Source of the DNA: Actinomycetes bacterium | GTDB taxonomy: Bacteria > Actinomycetota > Acidimicrobiia > Acidimicrobiales > RAAP-2 | Reading direction: 5' to 3' | DNA: 45,789 nt | Assembly (NCBI GenBank): GCA_021790675.1 | Contig: JAJYGN010000029.1 | Location: 1 to 45,789, forward strand | Notes under the pieces: generated by a model | What the model saw: the letters and a program-made list of their open reading frames with translations, nothing else | What the model was told of the DNA's origin: nothing | Database searches by the model: none | Program-made: the position numbers and the translations under genes | Shown here: positions 10,094 to 19,044 of the stretch, one piece after another | Position numbering within the stretch: the stretch's first letter is position 1 | How the letters are laid out: each line of letters opens with the position of its first letter

Positions 10094-10861
10094 TCAGCGA
10101 TCGGCGAGAAGGCGCCACAACGTGGCGGGCAGGTGGCGCAGCACGAAGAACACGTAGCGCAGGATCGGCGGGGACCAGATGATCCGCTCGCCCGTAGCCA
10201 GGCCCCGCAGGGTGTTCTCGGCGACCTCGTTGACGCCGGTCGTGAAGGGGATCTCGCGCTGTCCGGTCGTCATCTTCGAACGCACGAAGCCCGGGCGCAG
10301 GATCTGCAGCGACGCGCCGGTGCCTTCGAGGGAGTCGGCGATCCCCTGACAGAGTCGGTCCAGCCCCGCCTTGGCGCCGCCGTAGAGGTACTGCGTGCGC
10401 CGCACGCGTACTGCGGCGACCGAGGAGATCACGAGGATCCGTCCGCGGCCCTGGGCGACGAGGCGAGCGCGCAGCTCGGTCAGTGCGGCCACCGGCCACG
10501 TGACGTTCACCGTGATCATGCGCGCGGCCGCCTCGGGGTCGTCTTCCATCTCGCTCTGGGTGCCGAGTAGTCCCACCGCCACGATCACGAGGTCGACCGG
10601 CCCGCCGACCTTGGCCAGGGCCTCGGCGACGACGCGCGTGGCGTTGCCCGGATCCTCGGCGTCAAAGAGCACGGTCTCGGTCGTCGCCGCGCCGTAGTCG
10701 CGGGCCTCGGCGGCCGCCGCGTCGAGCAGGTCCTGGTTGCGCCCGCAGAGCACGACGGTGTTGGTGCGCGCGGCGCAGAGCTTTCGCACGATGGCCCGCG
10801 CGATGTCCGAGCTGCCGCCGAGCACGACGACGTTTTGGGGCTGACCGAAGGCGTTATCCAT
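10094..10861 (-). CDS. dprE2: Decaprenylphospho-2-keto-erythro-pentose reductase (SDR family)
   Basis: A 255-residue short-chain dehydrogenase. The N-terminal nucleotide site reads VVLGGSSDIARAIVRKL, the catalytic serine is in VISSVAA and the YxxxK pair is in YLYGGAKAG. It also has the family features NVTWPVAALTELRARL and LRPGFVRSKMT. DprE2 reduces decaprenylphospho-2-keto-ribose with NADH to decaprenylphospho-arabinose, the second half of the epimerisation begun by DprE1. Assignment as DprE2 rather than a generic SDR rests on the 8-base overlap with dprE1 just upstream and on the C-terminal part (ILRYVFFVLRHLPATLWRLL), which matches the membrane-associated tail of the family. It is the last gene of ubiA-dprE1-dprE2. 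Confidence 0.92.
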   Translation of the reverse strand: MDNAFGQPQNVVVLGGSSDIARAIVRKLCAARTNTVVLCGRNQDLLDAAAAEARDYGAATTETVLFDAEDPGNATRVVAEALAKVGGPVDLVIVAVGLLGTQSEMEDDPEAAARMITVNVTWPVAALTELRARLVAQGRGRILVISSVAAVRVRRTQYLYGGAKAGLDRLCQGIADSLEGTGASLQILRPGFVRSKMTTGQREIPFTTGVNEVAENTLRGLATGERIIWSPPILRYVFFVLRHLPATLWRLLADR

Positions 10862-12188
10862 GGGGGAATCCTAGGTGGAGGCGTCGGGCGAGGTCGCTGG
10901 TGAGATGGCCCTCGGGGTCCACGCGGGCCTTGACCGAGAGGAAGTCGTCGAGCCCCGGGTACATCGCGGCGAAGGTCGCTGGCGCCAGGCGCGCGTCCTT
11001 GGCCAGGTAGACGCGCCCGCCGGCGGCGAGAACGAGTTGGTCGAGCTCATCAAGCGTGCCCGGCAGCTTGTCTGGCCCGACCGGCAGGTCGAGGGCCAGC
11101 GTCCAGCCGGGCTGGGGGAAGGAGAGGGGGGCCGGCGTCGCCGGGCCGAAGCGCTTTAAGACCGCGAGGAAGCTCGGCACGCGCGAGGCCGACAGGCGCG
11201 AAATCGCCTCGACGATGGCCTCGGAGCGCTCGTCGGGCACGCAGAACTGGTACTGGACGAAGCCGCGTCGGCCGTAGAGGCGGTTCCAGTCGCGCACGCC
11301 ATCGAGGGGGTGAAAGAACGTTGAGAGTGCCTGCGCCTCGCCGCGTTCGTGGCGCGGTGCCGAGCGGAACCACAGCTCGTTGAACGCCCTGATCGAGAGG
11401 GGATTGAGCAGCCCGCTCGGCGCGTCGAGGGGGACCGTGAGCCGCGCGGGGCGCGGGCTACGCAGATGGGGCTCGTCGATCTGACTGAGCGACGCGTGCT
11501 CGCCGCGGGTGAGAATCGCGCGGCCCATGTGCCGGCCTCGTGTCATGCAGTCGACCCAGGCCACCGAGTAGTGATAGCGGTCGTCGCCGCTCTTCATCTC
11601 GCTCATCACGGCGTCGAGGTCGTCAAAGCGGTCGGTGTCGACGATGACCTGGTCGGTCTCGATGCGCATCATCTGGATCGTGACGCTGGTCACCACGCCG
11701 GTCAGTCCCATCGCGCCCATCGTCGCCCAGAACAGCTCGGCCTCGTGAGTGGGACTCGTCTCGAACGTGCCCACCGGGGTCACGATGCGCAGCGCTCTCA
11801 CGTGCGCGGCGATCGAGCCGTCGCGGTGGTGGTTCTTGCCGTGGACGTCGGCGCCGATCATGCCGCCCACGCTGACCTGGCGGGTGCCGGGGGTGACCGG
11901 GATGAACCAGCCCTGGGGGATCGACAGGGCCAGCAGGTCGTCGAGCGACACGCCCGCACCCACCGTGACGAGGCCCTCGGAGGTGATCGACGAAACGCCA
12001 TCGAGCCCGGAGTTGTCCAGCACGACGCCGCCGGCGAGTTGGGCGGCGTCGCCGTAGCTGCGTCCGAGCCCGCGGGCGATCACCTCGCCGGAGAGGGCGG
12101 CGGCCACCTCGTCCTCGTTGGTGGGCGTGATCAGAGTGGCGAGGCTCGCGGCCGTGCGCCCCCAGCCCGTGAGACGGACCCGGTTCAT
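10854..12188 (-). CDS. dprE1: Decaprenylphosphoryl-beta-D-ribose oxidase (FAD)
   Basis: A 444-residue FAD-linked oxidase. It oxidises decaprenylphosphoryl-ribose at C2' to the keto intermediate used by DprE2. The FAD-binding PP-loop region reads GLGRSYGDAAQ, and further conserved parts are GMIGADVHGKNHHRDGS and the C-terminal YLAKDAR...MYPGLDDFLSVKARVDP. Aligned from memory with Mycobacterium tuberculosis DprE1, the lysine equivalent to Lys418 is kept (YLAKDAR), but the benzothiazinone-target Cys387 is Ala365 (GWTLALDLPV) and Asn385 is Thr363. The start ATG overlaps the ubiA TGA by 4 bases (ATGA) and the stop overlaps dprE2 by 8. The pathway would supply the arabinose donor for cell-wall arabinan; no Emb-type arabinosyltransferase lies in the window. 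Confidence 0.93.
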   Translation of the reverse strand: MNRVRLTGWGRTAASLATLITPTNEDEVAAALSGEVIARGLGRSYGDAAQLAGGVVLDNSGLDGVSSITSEGLVTVGAGVSLDDLLALSIPQGWFIPVTPGTRQVSVGGMIGADVHGKNHHRDGSIAAHVRALRIVTPVGTFETSPTHEAELFWATMGAMGLTGVVTSVTIQMMRIETDQVIVDTDRFDDLDAVMSEMKSGDDRYHYSVAWVDCMTRGRHMGRAILTRGEHASLSQIDEPHLRSPRPARLTVPLDAPSGLLNPLSIRAFNELWFRSAPRHERGEAQALSTFFHPLDGVRDWNRLYGRRGFVQYQFCVPDERSEAIVEAISRLSASRVPSFLAVLKRFGPATPAPLSFPQPGWTLALDLPVGPDKLPGTLDELDQLVLAAGGRVYLAKDARLAPATFAAMYPGLDDFLSVKARVDPEGHLTSDLARRLHLGFPHG

Positions 12189-13093
12189 CCGTAGATCCCT
12201 AGGGCGAGCAACCCCGCCCAGATCACGCCGAGCAGTTGGACCACACGGTTGTGCAAGAGGAGATCCTCGGGGGACTGGCCCTCGCCGGCCTCGGCGGAGC
12301 GCATGATGAACAAGACGGCGAAGACCACGGGCACGATCGTCAGGCGGATCGGCACGATGTGGTGGCGAATCGAGGACAATCCCGTCGCCGAGGTGTCAAA
12401 GGCCCAGAGGTTGTAGCTGGTTACGACGACCGTGGCCGACATGGTCAGGGCCGAGTGCAAGAACTCGGGTGTGTACTGAGAGAGGACCGGGCGCGCGGCG
12501 CCCGCGCCCACCTTCTTCAGCTCGCTCGAACGCTTGCCGATCACGAGGAAGAGCGCGCCGAAGGAGATCACGACGAGGAACCAGGTCGAGACGAAGATGT
12601 GAGAGGCCACGGCCCCGGCGTAGGCGCGCAGGAAGAAGCCGTTGGCGACGATGCCGAGTTCGATGATGACCGAGTTCTTCAGCCAGAGGCTGTAGCTGAG
12701 CGAGTTGACCAGGTAGAGGCCGAGGATGAAGTAGAGCCCGCCGGGGTGCCACAGGAACGCCGGCAGGATGAAGGCGATGGCCGCGAGCACGGCCGCGGCA
12801 GCGAGCGCGAGGCCCACCGGGAGCTGTCCGGCGGGAATCGCGCGGTGGCGCTTGGTCGGGTGGCGCCGGTCGGCCTCGATGTCGCGCACGTCGTTGATCA
12901 AATAGACCGCCGACGCCAGGGCGCAAAAGCACAGGAAGGCCGCGATGGTGTGGCGCTCGACGTCTGGATCGCCGACCATGCCGGCCGCGGCCGGGGCCAC
13001 GCCGATGAGCAGGTTCTTCACCCACTGGGCGGGACGCATGGCCGAGACGAGGGCGTGCACCGTCCCCCGCGTCGGGGTCATCGTGTCCGTCAC
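12185..13093 (-). CDS. ubiA: Decaprenyl-phosphate phosphoribosyltransferase (UbiA superfamily)
   Basis: About 302 residues of a polytopic membrane prenyltransferase. The metal/diphosphate motif is LINDVRDIEADRRHPTKRHR (NDxxDxxxD plus the HPxK extension found in DPPR synthases of the Rv3806c type), and MRPAQWVKNLLIGVAP opens the first helix. The enzyme joins phosphoribosyl diphosphate to decaprenyl phosphate, the first step to decaprenylphospho-arabinose, which agrees with dprE1 and dprE2 directly downstream. The start is either the GTG at 13093, with TAGCGT 7 bases before it and no ribosome site (leaderless pattern), or the ATG at 13081. The phosphatase of the pathway (Rv3807c type) is not next to it. 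It is divergent from the B12-binding gene at 13183. Confidence 0.92.
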   Translation of the reverse strand: MTDTMTPTRGTVHALVSAMRPAQWVKNLLIGVAPAAAGMVGDPDVERHTIAAFLCFCALASAVYLINDVRDIEADRRHPTKRHRAIPAGQLPVGLALAAAAVLAAIAFILPAFLWHPGGLYFILGLYLVNSLSYSLWLKNSVIIELGIVANGFFLRAYAGAVASHIFVSTWFLVVISFGALFLVIGKRSSELKKVGAGAARPVLSQYTPEFLHSALTMSATVVVTSYNLWAFDTSATGLSSIRHHIVPIRLTIVPVVFAVLFIMRSAEAGEGQSPEDLLLHNRVVQLLGVIWAGLLALGIYG

Positions 13094-13100
13094 AACGGCA

Positions 13101-13106
13101 ACGCTA
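13101..13106 (-). promoter_or_regulatory. -10-like box of ubiA
   Basis: TAGCGT on the minus strand, 7 bases before the GTG at 13093, with no ribosome site in between. It fits leaderless transcription. Confidence 0.5.
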
Positions 13107-13167
13107 GTCCTGGCGGCACGCGCGACTCCGGCGAGGGGGCCCCAAAGAGGCCCCCTATCACGCCCTC

Positions 13168-13173
13168 TATGCT
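13168..13173 (+). promoter_or_regulatory. -10-like box of the B12-binding subunit gene
   Basis: TATGCT, 9 bases before the ATG at 13183, with no ribosome site. It would drive the suc-pur-fol operon. Confidence 0.5.
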
Positions 13174-13182
13174 GAATGACCA

Positions 13183-13605
13183 ATGGAGCGCACCTATCGA
13201 GTGGTCGTGGCCAAGCCCGGCCTGGATGGTCACGATCGCGGGGCGAAGGTCATCGCGCGAGCCCTTCGCGACGCCGGCTTCGAGGTCGTCTACACCGGGC
13301 TGCACCAGACCCCCGAGCAGATTGTGGCGGCCGTGGTGCACGAGGACGCCGACGCGGTGGGCCTGTCGCTGCTCTCCGGCGCGCATCTCGTGCTGGTGCC
13401 CCGGGTGATCGAATTGCTCACCGCTGCGGGCCGCGAGGACGTCGTGGTCGTGGTCGGGGGCATCATCCCCGAGGCCGACGTCGCGACGCTGAGTGGTCTC
13501 GGCGTGTCGCACGTCTTCACGCCCGGCGCCTCTCTCGCCGAGATCGGCCAGTGGATGGAGACGACCCTCGACGCGCGCGAGCGCGCCGCGGCCGAATCGA
13601 GTTAG
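13183..13605 (+). CDS. Methylmalonyl-CoA mutase C-terminal-like B12-binding subunit
   Basis: A 140-residue stand-alone cobalamin-binding domain. It starts RVVVAKPGLDGHDRGAKVIA, with the DxHxxG motif (Asp15, His17, Gly20) whose histidine replaces the lower base of B12. It continues with GLSLLSGAHL and VVVGGIIPEADV, the later parts of the Rossmann-like fold. This is the size and sequence of split methylmalonyl-CoA mutase small subunits, which need a separate catalytic TIM-barrel subunit, not present in the window. Its position 15 bases before sucC fits: mutase makes succinyl-CoA and SucCD uses it. A TATGCT box at 13168-13173 lies 9 bases before the ATG, and no ribosome site is seen. A related coenzyme B12 mutase cannot be excluded. 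Confidence 0.9.
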   Translation: MERTYRVVVAKPGLDGHDRGAKVIARALRDAGFEVVYTGLHQTPEQIVAAVVHEDADAVGLSLLSGAHLVLVPRVIELLTAAGREDVVVVVGGIIPEADVATLSGLGVSHVFTPGASLAEIGQWMETTLDARERAAAESS

Positions 13606-13620
13606 AGAAAGCAGACCTAG

Positions 13621-14763
13621 ATGGATCTCTTTGAGTATCAGGGCAAGCAGTACTTCGCGCGTTACGGCATCCCCGTCTCGCCCGGCGGCGTCGCCGACAC
13701 GGTCGAGCAGGCCGTGGCCGTGGCCGACGAGGTGGGATATCCCGTCGTGGTGAAGGCCCAGGTCAAGGTCGGCGGGCGCGGCAAGGCCGGCGGCGTGAAG
13801 CTCGCCGCCGACGAGGACGAGCTGCGACTGCACGCGGGAAACATCCTGGGACTCGACATCAAGGGTCACGTGGTGCACCGCCTGTGGATCGAGAGGTCGA
13901 GTGACATCGCGCGCGAGTACTACGCCTCCTTCACCCTGGACCGGCCGAACAAGAAGCACCTGGGCATGCTGAGCGCCCAGGGCGGGGTCGAGATCGAAGT
14001 CGTCGCCGAGGAGAACCCCGACGCGATCGCCATGCTCTCCATCGACCCGTTGCGCGGGCTCGACCTGGCGGCGGCGCGCGCGTGGGTGGACGAGGCGACC
14101 CTCGACGAGGCGGCCCGCGAGCAGGCGGCCGCACTCCTCGTTCGCCTCTACGAGTGCTACACCAAGGGCGACTGCGACCTAGCCGAGGTCAACCCGCTCA
14201 TTCTCACCCCCGACGGGCGCGTGCACGCTCTTGACGCGAAGGTGACTCTCGACGAGAACGCGTCGTTCCGCCACCCTGAATGGGAGGAGTTCCGCGCGAC
14301 CGAGACCGAGGACCCGCGCGAGAAGATGGCCAAGGAGAAAGGGCTCAACTACATTGGCCTCGACGGCGACGTCGGGATCATCGCCAATGGCGCGGGACTG
14401 GCCATGTCGACGCTCGACGTGGTCAACCAGGTCGGCGGCAGCGCGGCCAACTTCCTCGACATTGGCGGCGGCGCCAACGCCGACGTGATGGCCGCAGCCC
14501 TCGAAGTGATCCACTCCGACCCCAAGGTCAAGTCGATCTTCGTGAACATCTTCGGCGGCATCACGCGCGTCGACGAGGTCGCCAAGGGCGTGCTTGAAGC
14601 GCTCTCGCGGGTCACGATCACCGCGCCGATCGTGCTGCGCCTCGACGGCACCAACGCCACCCAGGGCCGCGCCATCCTCGCCGCGCACCTCTCTGACACC
14701 CTGATCACCGAACCGACCATGCTCGACGCCGCGCGCCGGGCCGTGGCCCTAGCCAAGGCGTAA
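13621..14763 (+). CDS. sucC: Succinyl-CoA synthetase beta subunit (ADP-forming type)
   Basis: A 380-residue ATP-grasp protein that forms the alpha-beta complex converting succinyl-CoA, phosphate and NDP to succinate, CoA and NTP. Visible landmarks are the N-terminal [20 protein letters not shown], the ATP-grasp segment [20 protein letters not shown], the Mg2+-binding region DLAEVNPLI, and the CoA-ligase portion with [16 protein letters not shown] and [15 protein letters not shown]. Length is near the usual 385-390. A purine-rich AGAGAAAG lies upstream of the ATG. It is followed after 5 bases by sucD, as in nearly all bacteria. Confidence 0.97.
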   Translation: MDLFEYQGKQYFARYGIPVSPGGVADTVEQAVAVADEVGYPVVVKAQVKVGGRGKAGGVKLAADEDELRLHAGNILGLDIKGHVVHRLWIERSSDIAREYYASFTLDRPNKKHLGMLSAQGGVEIEVVAEENPDAIAMLSIDPLRGLDLAAARAWVDEATLDEAAREQAAALLVRLYECYTKGDCDLAEVNPLILTPDGRVHALDAKVTLDENASFRHPEWEEFRATETEDPREKMAKEKGLNYIGLDGDVGIIANGAGLAMSTLDVVNQVGGSAANFLDIGGGANADVMAAALEVIHSDPKVKSIFVNIFGGITRVDEVAKGVLEALSRVTITAPIVLRLDGTNATQGRAILAAHLSDTLITEPTMLDAARRAVALAKA

Positions 14764-14768
14764 CCATC

Positions 14769-15662
14769 ATGAGCATCTTCGTAGACGAGAACACCAAGGT
14801 CATCGTCCAGGGACTGACTGGCGGCCAGGGCCGCTTTCACGGGCTACGCAACCGCGACTACGGCACCAAGGTCGTCGGCGGCGTCACCCCGGGCAAGGGC
14901 GGCACCGACGTCGACGGCATCCCGGTCTTTAACAGCGTGGCCGAGGCGGTCGCGGCGACCGGGGCCACAGCGTCCTTCGTCGTCGTGCCCCCGCGATTTG
15001 CCGCCGACGCGATCATCGAGGCCGCCCAGGGGGGGATCACCTTCATCGTGTGCATCACCGAGGGCATCCCGGCCCACGACGAGGCGGTCACCTACAACCG
15101 CCTGGTCGAGGAGTTCCCCGGCGTGCGTCTGCTCGGTCCCAACTGCCCCGGGATCATCAGCCCCGGCAAGTGCAACATCGGCATCACGTCGGGCGACATC
15201 GCGCTGGCCGGCGGGCCGGTGGGCATCGTGTCGCGCTCGGGGACGCTGACCTACCAGGCGCTCTACGAGCTCTCGAGCCAGGGCGTCGGCCAGACGACCT
15301 GCGTGGGCATCGGCGGCGACCCGGTGCCGGGCACCAACTTCATCGACTGCCTCGCGGCCTTCGAGGCCGATCCCGAGACCAAAGCGGTCATGATGATCGG
15401 CGAGATTGGCGGAAGCGAGGAGGAGCGCGCGGCCGAGTGGATCACGACCCATATGACCAAGCCCGTCGTCTCCTACGTCGCCGGGGTGACCGCACCCCCG
15501 GGGCGCAAGATGGGACACGCGGGCGCCATCATCTCGGGATCGAAGGGTACCGCCCAGGCCAAGATGGACGCCCTGGCCGCGGCCGGGGTGCACGTCTGTC
15601 AGAATCCGACAGAAGCCGGCGAGAAGATGGTCGAGATCGTCAAGGCTCTCGCGCTTGGCTGA
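14769..15662 (+). CDS. sucD: Succinyl-CoA synthetase alpha subunit
   Basis: A 297-residue partner of SucC. The CoA-binding Rossmann part starts at [16 protein letters not shown]. The phosphorylated active-site histidine is in [35 protein letters not shown] and [20 protein letters not shown] are typical of the family. The protein is complete. Its last codons overlap the start of purN by 8 bases, tying the TCA genes to purine and folate genes on one transcript. Confidence 0.97.
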   Translation: MSIFVDENTKVIVQGLTGGQGRFHGLRNRDYGTKVVGGVTPGKGGTDVDGIPVFNSVAEAVAATGATASFVVVPPRFAADAIIEAAQGGITFIVCITEGIPAHDEAVTYNRLVEEFPGVRLLGPNCPGIISPGKCNIGITSGDIALAGGPVGIVSRSGTLTYQALYELSSQGVGQTTCVGIGGDPVPGTNFIDCLAAFEADPETKAVMMIGEIGGSEEERAAEWITTHMTKPVVSYVAGVTAPPGRKMGHAGAIISGSKGTAQAKMDALAAAGVHVCQNPTEAGEKMVEIVKALALG

Positions 15663-16275
15663 GGTTCGCCTGTGCGTGATGGTGTCGGGTTCGGGCACCA
15701 TTCTGGAAGCGATCCTCGAGGCCGGGCTCGACGTCGCCCTGGTGGTGGCCGACCGGCCCTGTCGCGCGCTTCGCGTGGCCGAGGACGCTGGCGTGGCGAC
15801 CACGCTCGTCGATCGGCGCGACTATGGGGGCTTTACGGCCGGCTTTGACCGCGAGGCCTATTCGGCGGCGCTGGTGGGAGCGCTGTCGGACCAGCACATC
15901 GACCTGGTGGCGATGGCCGGTTTCGGTACCGTGACCACGAGCACGTTCCCCGCGGCCTACGAGGGGCGCGTCCTCAACACGCACCCCAGCCTGCTGCCAG
16001 ACTTCAAAGGCTGGCACGCGGTCGCCCAGGCGCTCGCCGCGCATGTCAGCGAGTCGGGCTGCACGGTCCACCTGGCGACGGCTGAGCTCGACGAGGGGCC
16101 GATCCTCGCTCAGCGCCGTGTGCCGGTGTTGCCCGAGGACTCAGAAGAGACGCTGCACGAGCGGATCAAGTCCGTCGAGCGAGCCCTCTACCCTGCGGTA
16201 ATTACTAGGGTGATGGCGGCGCTGGCGCAGGGCCGTGAGCCGGCGTCGCTCGAGGGCGCATTGGAGGAGACATGA
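15655..16275 (+). CDS. purN: Phosphoribosylglycinamide formyltransferase 1
   Basis: A 206-residue enzyme of step 3 of purine synthesis, moving the formyl group from 10-formyl-THF to GAR. The catalytic region reads [20 protein letters not shown] (Asn and His of the NxHPSLLP motif). The conserved Asp is in [10 protein letters not shown], after [10 protein letters not shown]. The N-terminal loop is [11 protein letters not shown], where most PurN proteins have SGxGSNLQA, so the usual Asn is Ile here. The start is taken as the TTG at 15655, overlapping sucD; GTG 15673 is a shorter option. The stop overlaps the purH start by 4 bases. FolD, which makes the cofactor, is two genes downstream. Confidence 0.93.
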   Translation: MAEVRLCVMVSGSGTILEAILEAGLDVALVVADRPCRALRVAEDAGVATTLVDRRDYGGFTAGFDREAYSAALVGALSDQHIDLVAMAGFGTVTTSTFPAAYEGRVLNTHPSLLPDFKGWHAVAQALAAHVSESGCTVHLATAELDEGPILAQRRVPVLPEDSEETLHERIKSVERALYPAVITRVMAALAQGREPASLEGALEET

Positions 16276-17813
16276 GGGCGTTGTTGTCCGTCTGGGACAA
16301 GACGGGACTGATCGAGTTCGCCCAGGGTCTCGCCGACCTCGGGGTCGAGCTGGTGGCCTCGGGCGGCACCGCGGAGGCTCTCGCCGAGGCCGGGCTCGCC
16401 CACCTGGACGTGGCCGACGTGACCGGCTTTCCCGAGATGCTCTCGGGACGCGTGAAGACCCTGCACCCGGCGATTCACGGGGGCATCCTCGCCGACCGCG
16501 ACGTGGACGAGCACCTCGCCGCCCTCCTCGAGCACGACATCACGCCCATCGACATCGTCGTGAGCAACCTCTACCCCTTCTTCACGAACCCGTCGGTTGA
16601 GCTGATCGACGTCGGCGGGCCCACGATGGTGCGTGCCGCGGCGAAGAACCACCGCCACGTGGGCATCCTCACGAGCCCGGTGCAGTATCCCGCGGTCCTC
16701 GCCGAGCTGCGCGAGACCGGCGCTCTCTCGCCCGCGACGCGCCACGACCTGGCGCGCGCCGCCTTCGCGCACACCGCGGCCTACGACGCGGGAATCGTCG
16801 CGTGGTTCGACGCCGGCGGCGAGATCGGCGAGGCGCCCGACCCGCTGGCGGCTACCTTGCCGACGAGCCTGCACCTGACCCTCGAGCGCCGCGACGTGCT
16901 GCGCTACGGCGAGAACCCCCACCAGGTCGGCGCGCGCTACCGGATCGCGGGCACGAGTCCGTGGTGGGACGAGGTCGTCCAGCACGCCGGCACGGCGCTG
17001 TCCTATCTCAACCTCTTCGACGCCGACGCCGCGTGGCGACTGGTCCACGAGCTCGCCGCCGACGCGCCGGGCCGCGAGGCCGTGGCCATCATCAAGCACG
17101 CCAACGCCTCGGGCGCCGCCCTGGGAGCGAGCCTCGTCGGGGCCTTCTCCGCGGCCCTCGCCGCGGACCCCCAGAGCGCCTTCGGCGGCATCGTCGCCCT
17201 GCGCGGGGTGGTCGACGACGACGTGGCCGCGGCAATCGCCGCCGGTCCCCAGGCCGACGTGATCATCGCTTCCTCCTTCTCCGAGGCGGCGGTCGCCACC
17301 TTGCGCGCGCGACGCAAGGCGACTCGCCTGCTCGCCGCTCCCGCGCCCGAGGCGCTCGGGCTCTCGATACGCACTTACGGCCACAGCGCCCTCGTCCAAG
17401 ACGCCGATGAGCTGCGCGTGCCCCTCGCGCAGTGGCGCTGCGTGACCGAGGCCCAGCCGACGCCGCGCCAGCTCGAAGACCTGATGGTCGCCTGGCGCGT
17501 GTGCGCGCGCACGACGTCGAATGCGATCGTGCTCGCCAAGGACGGCGTCGCCGTCGGCGTGGGCGCGGGCCAGCAGTCGCGTGTCGTGGCCGCCGGGATC
17601 GCCACCGCCAAGGCCGGCGACCACGCGGTGGGCTCGGCCGCGGCCTCGGACGCGTTCTTCCCCTTCGCCGACGGGCTCGAGTCGCTCACCAGCGCCGGGG
17701 TGACGTCGGTCGTCCAGCCCGGGGGATCGGTGCGCGACGCCGAGGTGATCGCGGCGGCCAACGCCGCGCGAATCGTCATGATGCTCACCGGCGAGCGTCA
17801 CTTCCGACACTAG
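16272..17813 (+). CDS. purH: Bifunctional AICAR formyltransferase/IMP cyclohydrolase
   Basis: A 513-residue enzyme for the last two steps to IMP. The cyclohydrolase domain (residues ~1-190) contains [24 protein letters not shown] and [18 protein letters not shown]. The transformylase domain contains RYGENPHQ, the catalytic Lys275-His276 pair, [10 protein letters not shown], and the C-terminal [10 protein letters not shown] and [13 protein letters not shown]. The usual KHxNPCG segment is KHANASG, with Ala279 and Ser280 in place of Pro-Cys. The start ATG overlaps the purN stop (ATGA), and folD begins 7 bases after the stop. Confidence 0.96.
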   Translation: MRALLSVWDKTGLIEFAQGLADLGVELVASGGTAEALAEAGLAHLDVADVTGFPEMLSGRVKTLHPAIHGGILADRDVDEHLAALLEHDITPIDIVVSNLYPFFTNPSVELIDVGGPTMVRAAAKNHRHVGILTSPVQYPAVLAELRETGALSPATRHDLARAAFAHTAAYDAGIVAWFDAGGEIGEAPDPLAATLPTSLHLTLERRDVLRYGENPHQVGARYRIAGTSPWWDEVVQHAGTALSYLNLFDADAAWRLVHELAADAPGREAVAIIKHANASGAALGASLVGAFSAALAADPQSAFGGIVALRGVVDDDVAAAIAAGPQADVIIASSFSEAAVATLRARRKATRLLAAPAPEALGLSIRTYGHSALVQDADELRVPLAQWRCVTEAQPTPRQLEDLMVAWRVCARTTSNAIVLAKDGVAVGVGAGQQSRVVAAGIATAKAGDHAVGSAAASDAFFPFADGLESLTSAGVTSVVQPGGSVRDAEVIAAANAARIVMMLTGERHFRH

Positions 17814-17820
17814 GAGAGAC

Positions 17821-18672
17821 ATGGCCGAACTACTCGACGGCGAGCGCGTCGCCGCCCGAATCAAGATGGAACTTGCCGACCGCGTCGGCGCGCTCGGCGC
17901 GCGCGGGGTGCGCGTGGGACTGGCCACGGTGCTCGTCGGCGACGACGGCCCGAGCGCGAAGTACGTGGCGATGAAGCACGCCGACTGCGAGGCAATCGGC
18001 GTGCACTCGGTGGGCGTGCACCTACCCGCGAGCGCTTCCCAGGCCGAGGTGGAGGCCGAGATCGACCGGCTCAACGCCGACGACGCGGTCCACTCGATAC
18101 TCGTGCAACTGCCGCTGCCCGCGGGCATGAACGAGGAGGAGGTGCTGGTGCGCGTCGATCCGAGAAAGGACGTCGACGGCCTGCACCCGGTCAACCTCGG
18201 GCGCCTCGTGATGGGCGCGCCGGGCCCCTTGCCGTGCACCCCGGCGGGCATCGTCGAGCTGCTCGCGAGCTACCACGTACCCGTCGAAGGACGTCACGTC
18301 GTGATCATCGGGCGCGGACTTACGATCGGGCGCCCGCTGGCGCTGCTGATGGCCCTCAAGCGCCCTGGTTGTAACGCCGCGGTGACGGTGGTGCACACCG
18401 GTGTCGATGACGTGGCCGAACTCACGCGTAGCGCCGACGTGCTGGTGGCCGCGGCCGGCGTCGCCGGGCTCGTCACGCCCGACATGGTGCGCCCCGGAGC
18501 AGCGGTGGTCGCGGCCGGCACCAGCTGGTCGGGAACGAGGCTGATGAGCGACGTCGCGCCCGAGGTCGCCGACGTTGCCGGCTGGATCACGCCGCGTCTC
18601 GGTGGCGTCGGTCCGATGACCCGTGCCATGCTGTTGTACAACGCCGTGCGAGCCGCAGAGAAGGTCCGATGA
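17821..18672 (+). CDS. folD: Methylenetetrahydrofolate dehydrogenase/cyclohydrolase
   Basis: A 283-residue bifunctional enzyme interconverting 5,10-methylene-, 5,10-methenyl- and 10-formyl-THF. The substrate site is [15 protein letters not shown] (Tyr and catalytic Lys). [25 protein letters not shown] and [11 protein letters not shown] are the standard signatures. The NADP loop is [13 protein letters not shown], where GRSxxVGxP is more usual. GAGAG lies just before the ATG. It provides 10-formyl-THF to PurN and PurH upstream and methylene-THF to MetF downstream. The stop overlaps the next gene by 4 bases. Confidence 0.97.
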   Translation: MAELLDGERVAARIKMELADRVGALGARGVRVGLATVLVGDDGPSAKYVAMKHADCEAIGVHSVGVHLPASASQAEVEAEIDRLNADDAVHSILVQLPLPAGMNEEEVLVRVDPRKDVDGLHPVNLGRLVMGAPGPLPCTPAGIVELLASYHVPVEGRHVVIIGRGLTIGRPLALLMALKRPGCNAAVTVVHTGVDDVAELTRSADVLVAAAGVAGLVTPDMVRPGAAVVAAGTSWSGTRLMSDVAPEVADVAGWITPRLGGVGPMTRAMLLYNAVRAAEKVR

Positions 18673-19040
18673 CAGTCACCGACGATCGAGGTCGCGAATA
18701 CGACGAGCGCCCCTGGGGCAGTTTCACCGTGCTCGACGACGAGATGTTCGACCACAAGGTCAAGCGCATCGTGGTGTCCCCGGGTAAGCGCCTGAGCTAC
18801 CAGCAGCACGCCGAGCGCGCCGAGCACTGGTTCTTCGTCAACGGCGACGCCACCGTCGTGCTCGACGACGTCGAGTACGAGATGCACCCCGGTGACTCGA
18901 TCGACGTGGCCCTAGGTCAGAAGCACCGCTGCGAGAACCGTGGAACGAACCCCGTGGTCTTCATCGAAGTCCAGCACGGCACCTACTTCGGTGAGGACGA
19001 CATCGTGCGCCTCGAAGACGATTTCGGCCGCGCCGAGTAG
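18669..19040 (+). CDS. Cupin, mannose-6-phosphate isomerase type II-like
   Basis: A 123-residue single cupin domain resembling the C-terminal isomerase domain of bifunctional mannose-1-phosphate guanylyltransferases. The landmarks are [30 protein letters not shown] (metal-binding QxHxxRxEHW), a second histidine in [11 protein letters not shown], and the closing [20 protein letters not shown]. This fits mannose-6-phosphate/fructose-6-phosphate isomerisation, but small cupins of this type also act on other sugars. It overlaps folD by 4 bases and is followed 4 bases later by metF, an odd place for a sugar isomerase. Confidence 0.82.
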   Translation: MTVTDDRGREYDERPWGSFTVLDDEMFDHKVKRIVVSPGKRLSYQQHAERAEHWFFVNGDATVVLDDVEYEMHPGDSIDVALGQKHRCENRGTNPVVFIEVQHGTYFGEDDIVRLEDDFGRAE

Positions 19041-19044
19041 CTCC

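Noticed and set aside
12236..13408. Open frame of 390 codons opposite ubiA
   Set aside because: Composition is that of a reverse-strand shadow, and it runs through two divergent genes and their promoters.
16188..18251. Long antisense open frame of 687 codons opposite purH and folD
   Set aside because: Low-complexity Arg/Gly/Asp/Val-rich translation with no domain; it is the GC-rich shadow of purH and folD, which are certain.
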